Source: a virus. Taken from it: a stretch of DNA of 64,000 nucleotides. The notes below the pieces were generated by a model that saw only the letters and a list, made by a program, of their open reading frames with translations, had not been told where the DNA came from and ran no database searches. Shown one piece after another: positions 52,022 to 61,029 of this stretch; the first letter of the stretch is position 1, and each line of letters starts with the position of its first letter. The position numbers and the translations under genes were made by a program. The DNA lies in IMG/VR virus record IMGVR_UViG_3300032334_001019, positions 54,465 through 118,464 of that record; one strand, 5' to 3'.

Positions 52022-55000
52022 TTGTCTGATGTAAACGCCAATATTGGTATAGTCTTTGATACTAAAGACGCCCTTGCCAGTTTACGTCAATTACAGGCTG
52101 GATTAAGCAAGTTTAATCAGGCTTTAACTGTAGGCAATGTTAATGCAGCCAATGCACAAAAAGGATTAAATGCCCAGTTAATTCAGGCAATTAATTCAAC
52201 AGGAAAATTTGTTGCATCTCAAAAGAATGTAGTAAATAGTACAACTTCTTTTACTGAAGCACTTGAAAAAAATAAACTCAGCATGCGGGAATACTTTAGG
52301 TATACCGCTGCTGCTGCAACTGCAAATACAAAAACATTTAGCAGAATGTTTGCAGCAGAGCGAGACATTATTAATCGTGCTCGTAAAGATAGAGTCAAGT
52401 CTCTACAGACACAGTATATACAACTAACAAATGCACAGGGCGAACTTGTAAAAGTTTTACAGATAGTTCCAAAGCACCTTGAAATGGCCAACGGTCAGTA
52501 TGCTGATTATGCTACACGTGTTCAGATGGCTGCACAAAGACAGCAGTTAATGAATCAACTTCTGAAGCAGGGTTCTACACAACTTCTAAATTTTGGTAAA
52601 AATACACAGTGGGCTGGCCGTCAGTTGATGGTTGGTTTAACTATTCCGTTGTCTATGCTTGGTTCTTTTGCTGCTCAAACATTTAGAGACATGGAAAAAG
52701 AAGTTGTTAATTTTAAGCGTGTTTATGGTGACATGTTTACTGACAACGGTGCAACTGATAAGGCTGTAGCAGACATTCAAAGACTTGGTATGGAATTTAC
52801 TAAGTATGGAGTTGCAGTTAAAGATACTATGGCTATGGCTTCAAAGGCTGCTGCAATGGGTCTTACTGGATCAGATTTACAATCTCAAGTATCTGCAGCG
52901 ACAAAACTTTCAGTTCTTGGTCAAGTAGAACAGCAGCAAGCATTAGAAACAACTATATCATTGCAAAATGCATTTGGAATTTCTGCAGATCAACTTGCAA
53001 ATAAAATTAACTTTCTTAACGCAGTTGAAAACCAAACTGTACTTTCTATTGAAGATTTAACAACAGCAATTCCAAAGGCTGGTCCAGTTGTCCAGCAACT
53101 TGGTGGATCAGTAGAAGACCTTGCATTCTTTATGACTGCAATGAAGGAAGGTGGAATTAATGCATCAGAAGGCGCTAATGCACTTAAGTCTGGTCTTGCA
53201 TCTTTAATTAATCCATCAAAGAAAGCAAGTGATTTTCTTGCAGGTCTTGGAATTAACATTAAGGGAATTGTTGAATCAAACGCTGGTAACTTAAAGGGAA
53301 CTGTTGTAGCATTTGCACAAGCACTTGATACACTTGATCCACTTAACCGTGCTCGTGCTATTGAGCAACTTTTTGGTAAGTTCCAGTTTGCTCGTCTATC
53401 TACATTATTTCAAAATGTAACTAAGGATTCATCACAGGCTGCAAGGGCGCTTGGACTTGCTGGTGCATCAGTAGAAGAATTAGCAATCTTATCTGAACGA
53501 GAATTAGGTAAGGTTGAAGATGCTGTTGGAGTTAAGTTTCAAAAAACAATTGAACAACTAAAAGTTCAATTAATACCAGTAGGAAAAGCATTCCTTGAAG
53601 CATTAACACCTGTCGTTGCGTTCTTTGGAAAGATTTTAGAAAAGTTTAATAATTTTAGTGATGGAACAAAAAAAGCAATTGCAATTGTTATTGGAGTTGT
53701 TGGAGGTCTTGCTCCTATTGCACTTATGACATTTGGTCTTCTTGCAAACGGTCTTGCAAACTTGATTAAGTTTTTTGCAATGCTTCGTGGAGGAATGGCA
53801 AAACTTAATGGACAAAACTCAGTACTTGGTGCAGGATTTGATTATTTAACACAACAAGAAATTGAAAATCTAGCACAATCAAATGCTTTGCATACATCTC
53901 ATCAAAATCTTATTGAAACATTCAACATTGAAGCAGGTGCAGCAAATGCTTTGGCAACAGCATACGCAAATGCATCATCACAGGCAAGAACTCTTGCTGC
54001 AACATCTCCAGGATTATTTAATTCTGTTCCAGGTGCAAAGGGGGCAGTATCTAAACTGCCTAAGTTTGCTGATGGCGGAGTTGTTCCTGGTAGTGGTAAT
54101 AGTGACACTGTTGCCTCAATGCTTACACCAGGTGAAGTTGTACTTACAAAGCAAACAGTAAAAGAAAATCCAGAACTAGTTGCTGCACTTATGAATGGAA
54201 ATATTAAGAGATACAATGGTGGTACTGGACAAGAAGGAAATGGAATTCCAGGAGCAAGACAGTCAGATAATTTTGCAACAAGTGGAAGATATACAGATAT
54301 TGGTTCTGCAGCACAAAAATATATCCAAAGACAAATTAATAATATTATGGCAGAAAATGAAAGTGCAACAGCACGAGTAATTGAGTGGGCAAGAAAATCT
54401 GGCAAGGATGTTTCAAACGTAACAAAAGAATCAATTGATTTATGGCGTCAAGAAATGGTTACTAGTCTCAAGTCATCAGTTGATAACATAAGTGATGAAA
54501 CAGTAAAATCTCTTGCTGGTTTGTCAGATAAAGCAGCAAAGGCAAAGATTAAAGAAGGATTAAAACAAACCTCAGTTGGTAAAGATTCTAATTTATTTGA
54601 ATTTGTAGACCCAAGAGGCGGACAGCAGAAGAAGCAACAAGAAGCACATGCAGATGTTCATCCAAAAATGAATGCAAAACAAGTTTTAGATCAGTATGAT
54701 ATAACTGATGATCAGGCAGTAAAAGAACTTACAATGTTTGCTGAAGAATTCCCAGATCAATTATTCAGACCAGTTACAGCACACATGTATAAACTGGTTG
54801 GATTAGTAAATCGTGGAATGACTGGTGCAACTAAAAAGAGTGAAGCAGCATTTGAAAAGAAAAATGGAATGTCTTTATTTGATGCTTGGGAAAGCGATTT
54901 TTCTGGAAAGGGTTCTGGAAAATCTTCAATTGATGTTGCAAAAGACAAGTGGTCTCCAACATTTGATGCAATTGGAGAGAACATTGATACATATGGAGAA

Positions 55001-58000
55001 GAAGTAGATCTTTATCATAAAGATATTATTGCTGGTGCAAGAGAGTGGAAAAAACTTCATGGAGAAACTAAGGCATGGAACGATGAGGCTTTTGCAGAGG
55101 TAGAAAAAATTGCTAGATCAAGAAGAAGTGCTGGATTTAATAGTGTAATCCAAAAGGCCGAAGATAGACTTACTGGATTACGCACATCATTTAAAGATGA
55201 TGTTGCAACAGATGTTGAGGCTGTTGCTGGAAGAAGAGGCGTATCTGGCGGTATCATGAATGTTCTTCGTGGTGGAAGAGCAAAGATTGCAAACGTAGAA
55301 GATAGAGTTAAAGGACTTGGATCTAGAAAGAGACGTGCTAAACAAGACGGTGCCGAAATTGGAAGATCTACAATTGATGGTATTAGATCTAATGCTGGAA
55401 CAAATGCTAATTCTCCATCTATAGAAGCAGAAAAGGCTGGAGTGGAAGTCTCTGACGGACTAGCAAAAGGAATGAAAGAATCAAAAGGCAAGGTTAAAGC
55501 AGCAGCAGCAGAAACAGGAAGAGCAGCCACAGATGAAGTTAAAAGACAGGTACAGTCTGATACATTACAAAATGGAAATGTTGTAGATGCTTATGTTCCA
55601 ACATTTTATCCAGATGGTTCAATAGTTGCAGATGGAGATGGAAATCCACTACCTCCAAGACAAGCAAAGAAGTTAGTTACAAAGTATAAGCGTGGACTTA
55701 GAAGAGAAAAGGTTGGAAGATTTTCTGGTAAATCAGCAGGTGCTTTAGGAACAGCAGCAATGGTCTCTGGAATGGCAGGTGCACCAACAGCAGTTACAGG
55801 AGCACTAGGTGGTGCATCAATGGTTGCATCTATGGCACCAGCACTTGCAGGAATGGGTGCAGTTGGTTGGACAGTAACTGCTATTGCAGCAGTTGGCGTT
55901 GGACTTAAATTATTAGATAAGCATTTTAAAGATTCAGCAAAGAAACAAGCAGAGTATGTAAAGTCAGTTTCAGCAACAACTGAAAAAATGAAAAAGATTG
56001 GCGAAGTTACTGGAAAAGTTGGTGCCTCAGAACTTATGTCAAAAAGAAGAAGTGGCTCATTATTTAATGATTATAATGATGCTAATAGGGCTGGTACACA
56101 ATTTGGAGATCAGTTCTTAACATCAGATATTGGAAAGAGTATAACTAAATCATTTGTAGATAATATGTCAAAGAGTGGTTCTCCAGAAGCAGCAAAGACT
56201 TTGGCACTTGAACTAGCAGCATATATATCAGATGGTATTTTAACAGCAGAACAAGCAAACAGCATTGCTGAGCAAATTGGAACAAATCTTGGAAGTCACA
56301 CAATAACAACAAATATTGAAGGTAATCTTAGAATGCTTGTTGGTCCAAATGGAGAAGACATATTAAATAATCCAATTGAAGCAAGAGTTCGTCTTGTAAC
56401 TCAGCAGGGCATGGAAGTTGATAAAGCAATTAAAGCAATGAATAAATCTATTAGTGCTGGAAACAGTGGAAGAAATGAAGCAGCACAAGTAGTTGCCTTT
56501 GGAGTGCAAACAGTACAACTTGCACAAGCACAAGCAGATGCCGTTGCTAAATACTCTGACGATTTGATTCGTGCAAAAGAAGCAGAACTGGCTGCAACAA
56601 CAAATAAAGAAAAACAAATAACTTTACAAAAAGAACTAAATGATTTAACATCAAAGGCAGCATCAGACACTGCAAGAATGAATAGCAATACTGCAAGAAC
56701 TATTGATATGCAGATGAAGAATTTTGAAAAACTTCAAGCAACTGGAATGTATTCTGGAGGTCTTGGTCAAGATCCATTCAACAATTCAGGTGCACGAGAG
56801 GCTGCTGCATTTGATTCAGTAAAGGCTATGGCAAAAGATAGATATGCCAATACTGAATATAAGACTATGGCACAAACAGTTCTTAGCAGAACGGCAAAAA
56901 TTAGTGATAACCGTCAGTATGGACAGCAAGGATTTAAGACCGCCAAGGAAGCGCAAAAGTTAGAATATAAGATTGACTTCTTAATGGCAAGTGGATTGAT
57001 GAATCCAGCACAAGCAACAACACTACTTGATTTGTTCCAAGGAAACCTAGATCAACTTGCAACTACTCTTGATGTTGGAGTAAAAACTCATGGTGCAGCA
57101 AAAGTAGAAGAACTTGGAATGCTTCTTTCAGTTGGTAACAAAAAGGGTAAGATGCAAAATATTATGCTTAATGTTTCAAAAAGAACACCAGCAGACTTTG
57201 ACAAGTTCTCAAAGATGCTATCAACAATGACTGCTTTAGATGGACATGAGATAAACATGCAGGTAGTTCTAGACACACTTGGTCAAGATGAACTAGACAA
57301 GTTAGCAAATAATTTAGATAAGATTGAAAAAATTAACACACCAATAACAAAAGAAGTTATTGCAAAATTTATTCAAGACAATTCCGATATGCCAGGAATG
57401 ACACAAACAAATATTGATTTACTTACATCTAAGTGGGCAAATTGGGATAAACTTCCAGACTCAATTAAAAAAGAAGCCATATCAAAGTTTGAAACAATTT
57501 ATGCATCTACATATGAAACACATTTTAAAGATGATGCAGCAAGAATGAAATTTGCAGCAGAGTATGCAAATAGCAAGGTCAATGAACTTCCAGAAAATTC
57601 TCCTTCACAGGTTAAAGAATTTACATATAGATATAATTATGAAACAGTTGCTGCAGGAGATCCAGCAAAGGCTGCTGCTGCTATAACTGCAGACAAGGTT
57701 AAAACATACCTTGGCGAAAAACCAACACTTGACACTAAAAATCCAAAGAGTGGTGGCACCAGTGGAGGAACTGGAACTAACCCATTATCTTTCTTAGATG
57801 AACTTGCAATGAGATTAAAGCAGGTAAGAGATAATTCATTTAATGCTTTAAAACCAGTTCAATCATTACTTGCTGCATTTACAAGCAAGAAAGCACAAAA
57901 GAACGCAGCAGCAATGTTTGATATCTTTGATGGAATTCAGAATAGACTTTTAAACATGGGAGTTGGAAAAGATTTTAGAGATGCTATTGCATCAATGTCA

Positions 58001-60364
58001 GCAGAAGATTTTGCAAAGGTTGCTGCCCTTAAAGGTAAAAATGCATTGTTTACATTTAAAGATGGCGCAGCAAAGACAAAAGATACTATTACTGGTTTAA
58101 CTCAAACTGGCAAGGCAGTTGATAAGGGATACAATGAGGCAAACCTTGGACAATATAATTTTGTAAATGAGCAAACAATTAAAGAAGTTCAAGATCAAGC
58201 AACTGCATACAATATGCTTATTGCAAATGGGTTAGATGCATCTCAGGCTTTGGCTGTTGTAGAAGATAAGGCACAAGCAGCAGCACTTGCATCTGGAGCA
58301 ATTAAAGCATCTGATCCAGAATGGAAAAAATATATAGCAAATATTACTAAGGCAAATGATGCACTTGAAAGACAAGCAGTTCTTAATGAAGCAATTAAGG
58401 CAAATGAAGATTTCAAAATTTATCAAGAAATGCCAAAACTTGTTTCTCAATTGAGTAGTCTTGGCTATAGTACAGATCAAATTGATGCAGTTCTTGGCAA
58501 CCCAAATCTTGCAAAATTCTTAGTTGAAGACTTACAAGATGGTCGTATTGATGCCCAGGCAATTGCAGATTATTTAAATAATATTGAAGCAAGAAAAATT
58601 ATTGATATTCAGGTTAAGTTAAATAAGGGAGATCTTGCAGGGGCAGCAGAGCAAGGTCGTGCACTTATGGAAGAGTACTTCTCTGTTATGGAGGCAGTAA
58701 TTAGAACTGGCCCAGAAGCAATGCAACTAAATGCAAACAATAGAATTATTGCTGACCTAGAATTACAGTTAATGCCATTCAAGCAACAGATTGAGTCAAT
58801 TAATAAATTAATTGCAGATGCACAGCGTGAGATAGAAATGTCTTATTCAAGACCAATTGAAAACTTGCAGGAACAAGTAAATGATTTAACTCGTGAACTT
58901 GAAATGAATCCTTTGTTTGGTGATCGTGCAATGAAAAAGATTCAAGATGAAAATACTATGCTTTCAAATGATCTTACAGTTATATCTCATGCAGCAGACG
59001 AAATAAATAAAAAGTACGATGCACAAGCAGAAGCCTTGGCAAAGGTACAGGAAATTAATTCAAACATTATTGAACAACAAAAAAATCAACTTGATCTAGC
59101 AGATGCTTTAACACAAGGAGATATTTCAGCAGCAGCCCGTGCTGCTCAAACTATGAGAGCAACTGGAGCACAGCAGTTTGCTGGTGGCGTAACAGATGCA
59201 CTTGCACAGGCTAGAGCCAATGCTTTAGGTGGATTAACTGGACCTCAAAGTGGTTTAACACAAGATCAGATTAATGAAAAACAATATCAAAATTCACAAA
59301 AACTTTATCAAATGGAAACTGATCCAAGAAGACTTCAGATTATTGCAGACATTCAACTTAAGCAAGATGAGATTTATCAACTTGAAGAAAAGCGTGAGGC
59401 TGCACTACTTAATATTCAAAAACTTGAAGATCAAATTTACAACATTCAGAAAAATTCTATTCAACCAATTCAAGATAGAATTGATCGATTAACATATGAA
59501 AATCAAATTCTTCAAGCAAACATTGATAGACAGATTGCAGGACTTACATTCTTAGGTAAAACAAGAGAAGAGTGGGCAGCAATTACTGCTAAGATGGATG
59601 CATCAGCACTGCTTACAAAGTTGATGAATTCAAGTGCATATTTAGGAGCATTACTTGCAGCAGCAGAAGAACTTAACAATACCTGGGCAGATATTCTTGC
59701 GAAGTTATTGGAATATGCAAATACCCTTGCTTCTATTACAGCAGCACAAGGACAATTTAATACTCCAAGCACATCTTATATTCCACCAGCAGATACTCCA
59801 GAATCTAAGCAGTATCTTGAAAATACAATTAATGCAGCAACTGCTTTAGATGCTGCACAAGCAGCATATGATCAGGCAGTTATAAATGCATCAGAAAATA
59901 AGGGTGGAGGACCTGATGCTCAATATGATCAAAGAGCAGTTGCTGCTGCTGCAGCAGCCCTTGCTAAAGCACAGGATGCATACGATGCAGTAACTGGCAT
60001 TGAAGAACTTCTTGCAAACTATGACGGAAACTCAACTGGAGGAGGAGCAGGATATCAATATGCTGCAAAGGGTGGACTAATTAAGCCAAAGTATTTTGCA
60101 GTAGGTGGAAATGTTCGTGGAACAGATTCAGTTCCAGCAATGCTAACTCCTGGAGAATTTGTCATGAGTAGGTATGCTGTTAACTCACACGGTGTTGATA
60201 GAATGAGGGCTATCAATAATGGCTCATCAGTTGGTGACTCAGTGTATAATTATAGTATTAGTGTTAATGTTAAATCAGATGCAGATGCAAATGAAATTGC
60301 AAGAGCAGTAATAACACAAATAAAGAGCGTTGAATCACAAAAACTCAGGGGGACTAGATTCTAA
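52022..60364 (+). CDS. Tape measure protein
   Basis: A 2780-residue protein starting at TTG 52022 (GAGGGTG upstream, no closer in-frame ATG). The first ~150 residues are helical. Then comes the TP901/PhageMin core (GRQLMVGLTIPLSMLGSFAAQTF, SIEDLTTAIPKAGPVVQQLGGSVEDLAFFMTAMKE), a glycine-rich block (DGGVVPGSGNSDTVASMLTPGEVVL), hydrophobic segments near 1240-1290, and a long coiled coil near 2240-2520. A second KGGLIKP...PAMLTPGEFVMSRYAVNSHG block follows near the end. It sets tail length and passes DNA; at 1.5 angstrom per residue it would predict a tail near 0.4 micrometre. Confidence 0.95.
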   Translation: MSDVNANIGIVFDTKDALASLRQLQAGLSKFNQALTVGNVNAANAQKGLNAQLIQAINSTGKFVASQKNVVNSTTSFTEALEKNKLSMREYFRYTAAAATANTKTFSRMFAAERDIINRARKDRVKSLQTQYIQLTNAQGELVKVLQIVPKHLEMANGQYADYATRVQMAAQRQQLMNQLLKQGSTQLLNFGKNTQWAGRQLMVGLTIPLSMLGSFAAQTFRDMEKEVVNFKRVYGDMFTDNGATDKAVADIQRLGMEFTKYGVAVKDTMAMASKAAAMGLTGSDLQSQVSAATKLSVLGQVEQQQALETTISLQNAFGISADQLANKINFLNAVENQTVLSIEDLTTAIPKAGPVVQQLGGSVEDLAFFMTAMKEGGINASEGANALKSGLASLINPSKKASDFLAGLGINIKGIVESNAGNLKGTVVAFAQALDTLDPLNRARAIEQLFGKFQFARLSTLFQNVTKDSSQAARALGLAGASVEELAILSERELGKVEDAVGVKFQKTIEQLKVQLIPVGKAFLEALTPVVAFFGKILEKFNNFSDGTKKAIAIVIGVVGGLAPIALMTFGLLANGLANLIKFFAMLRGGMAKLNGQNSVLGAGFDYLTQQEIENLAQSNALHTSHQNLIETFNIEAGAANALATAYANASSQARTLAATSPGLFNSVPGAKGAVSKLPKFADGGVVPGSGNSDTVASMLTPGEVVLTKQTVKENPELVAALMNGNIKRYNGGTGQEGNGIPGARQSDNFATSGRYTDIGSAAQKYIQRQINNIMAENESATARVIEWARKSGKDVSNVTKESIDLWRQEMVTSLKSSVDNISDETVKSLAGLSDKAAKAKIKEGLKQTSVGKDSNLFEFVDPRGGQQKKQQEAHADVHPKMNAKQVLDQYDITDDQAVKELTMFAEEFPDQLFRPVTAHMYKLVGLVNRGMTGATKKSEAAFEKKNGMSLFDAWESDFSGKGSGKSSIDVAKDKWSPTFDAIGENIDTYGEEVDLYHKDIIAGAREWKKLHGETKAWNDEAFAEVEKIARSRRSAGFNSVIQKAEDRLTGLRTSFKDDVATDVEAVAGRRGVSGGIMNVLRGGRAKIANVEDRVKGLGSRKRRAKQDGAEIGRSTIDGIRSNAGTNANSPSIEAEKAGVEVSDGLAKGMKESKGKVKAAAAETGRAATDEVKRQVQSDTLQNGNVVDAYVPTFYPDGSIVADGDGNPLPPRQAKKLVTKYKRGLRREKVGRFSGKSAGALGTAAMVSGMAGAPTAVTGALGGASMVASMAPALAGMGAVGWTVTAIAAVGVGLKLLDKHFKDSAKKQAEYVKSVSATTEKMKKIGEVTGKVGASELMSKRRSGSLFNDYNDANRAGTQFGDQFLTSDIGKSITKSFVDNMSKSGSPEAAKTLALELAAYISDGILTAEQANSIAEQIGTNLGSHTITTNIEGNLRMLVGPNGEDILNNPIEARVRLVTQQGMEVDKAIKAMNKSISAGNSGRNEAAQVVAFGVQTVQLAQAQADAVAKYSDDLIRAKEAELAATTNKEKQITLQKELNDLTSKAASDTARMNSNTARTIDMQMKNFEKLQATGMYSGGLGQDPFNNSGAREAAAFDSVKAMAKDRYANTEYKTMAQTVLSRTAKISDNRQYGQQGFKTAKEAQKLEYKIDFLMASGLMNPAQATTLLDLFQGNLDQLATTLDVGVKTHGAAKVEELGMLLSVGNKKGKMQNIMLNVSKRTPADFDKFSKMLSTMTALDGHEINMQVVLDTLGQDELDKLANNLDKIEKINTPITKEVIAKFIQDNSDMPGMTQTNIDLLTSKWANWDKLPDSIKKEAISKFETIYASTYETHFKDDAARMKFAAEYANSKVNELPENSPSQVKEFTYRYNYETVAAGDPAKAAAAITADKVKTYLGEKPTLDTKNPKSGGTSGGTGTNPLSFLDELAMRLKQVRDNSFNALKPVQSLLAAFTSKKAQKNAAAMFDIFDGIQNRLLNMGVGKDFRDAIASMSAEDFAKVAALKGKNALFTFKDGAAKTKDTITGLTQTGKAVDKGYNEANLGQYNFVNEQTIKEVQDQATAYNMLIANGLDASQALAVVEDKAQAAALASGAIKASDPEWKKYIANITKANDALERQAVLNEAIKANEDFKIYQEMPKLVSQLSSLGYSTDQIDAVLGNPNLAKFLVEDLQDGRIDAQAIADYLNNIEARKIIDIQVKLNKGDLAGAAEQGRALMEEYFSVMEAVIRTGPEAMQLNANNRIIADLELQLMPFKQQIESINKLIADAQREIEMSYSRPIENLQEQVNDLTRELEMNPLFGDRAMKKIQDENTMLSNDLTVISHAADEINKKYDAQAEALAKVQEINSNIIEQQKNQLDLADALTQGDISAAARAAQTMRATGAQQFAGGVTDALAQARANALGGLTGPQSGLTQDQINEKQYQNSQKLYQMETDPRRLQIIADIQLKQDEIYQLEEKREAALLNIQKLEDQIYNIQKNSIQPIQDRIDRLTYENQILQANIDRQIAGLTFLGKTREEWAAITAKMDASALLTKLMNSSAYLGALLAAAEELNNTWADILAKLLEYANTLASITAAQGQFNTPSTSYIPPADTPESKQYLENTINAATALDAAQAAYDQAVINASENKGGGPDAQYDQRAVAAAAAALAKAQDAYDAVTGIEELLANYDGNSTGGGAGYQYAAKGGLIKPKYFAVGGNVRGTDSVPAMLTPGEFVMSRYAVNSHGVDRMRAINNGSSVGDSVYNYSISVNVKSDADANEIARAVITQIKSVESQKLRGTRF

Positions 60365-61029
60365 TGGCAACTAATACCTACATGTCTGGAAGAAAGAAAT
60401 ATTCAAGACCACAGGCTATGCTATGGGCAGACAACCCTGGTACTAAAATTAATGGTTTCTATGTTCCAGACGGTTATGAGGTAGGGGCTAATCCAGGCCT
60501 AGAGGTCGATACAAGCCTATTTAACGAGTTTTTAATACTGTCAGATGATAACAGGTCATCCATAGACTTTAAGCCAGTTAGAATCGAAAAACGGGAGAGA
60601 ATGATCAATGGTCGAATGAGGTCATATCACATAGCAGATAAGACACAAATAACAGTGTCTTGGAATATGCTTCCATCCAGAGCCTACGATTCATTTGCTG
60701 ACTTTAATGCTAACGGTGAGCCAGACCTATCAGTAACACCATCAAGAACAAACCCATATGAATTTACTACAGATGGCGGAGCAGGTGGAGTTGAACTTTT
60801 GAATTGGTACGAAAATCACAATGGTTCATTCTGGGTTTATCTTTCATATGACAAATATACAAATTTTGAAAATGATCCAGAAGTAGAAGGTGATGATAGA
60901 TTTAATAATGTCAATAAATATAACGAAATCATAGAAGTATTCTTTTCAGACTTTAACTATACTGTTGTTAAAAGAAGTGGTTTGAACTTTGATTTCTGGA
61001 ATGTATCAGTAACTCTGGAAGAGGCATAA
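60364..61029 (+). CDS. Distal tail-like / minor tail protein
   Basis: A 221-residue protein directly after the tape measure (overlapping its stop by one base). It contains DFKPVRIEKRERMINGRMRSYHIADKTQITVSWNMLPSRAYDSF and a beta-rich remainder ending VVKRSGLNFDFWNVSVTLEEA. The position and length fit a distal tail or minor tail protein; the assignment is by context. Confidence 0.65.
   Translation: MATNTYMSGRKKYSRPQAMLWADNPGTKINGFYVPDGYEVGANPGLEVDTSLFNEFLILSDDNRSSIDFKPVRIEKRERMINGRMRSYHIADKTQITVSWNMLPSRAYDSFADFNANGEPDLSVTPSRTNPYEFTTDGGAGGVELLNWYENHNGSFWVYLSYDKYTNFENDPEVEGDDRFNNVNKYNEIIEVFFSDFNYTVVKRSGLNFDFWNVSVTLEEA

Noticed and set aside
53902-54405. Long minus-strand frame within the tape measure gene
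   Set aside because: Shadow of codon bias on the opposite strand; no ribosome-binding site, and the plus frame is clearly the tape measure.
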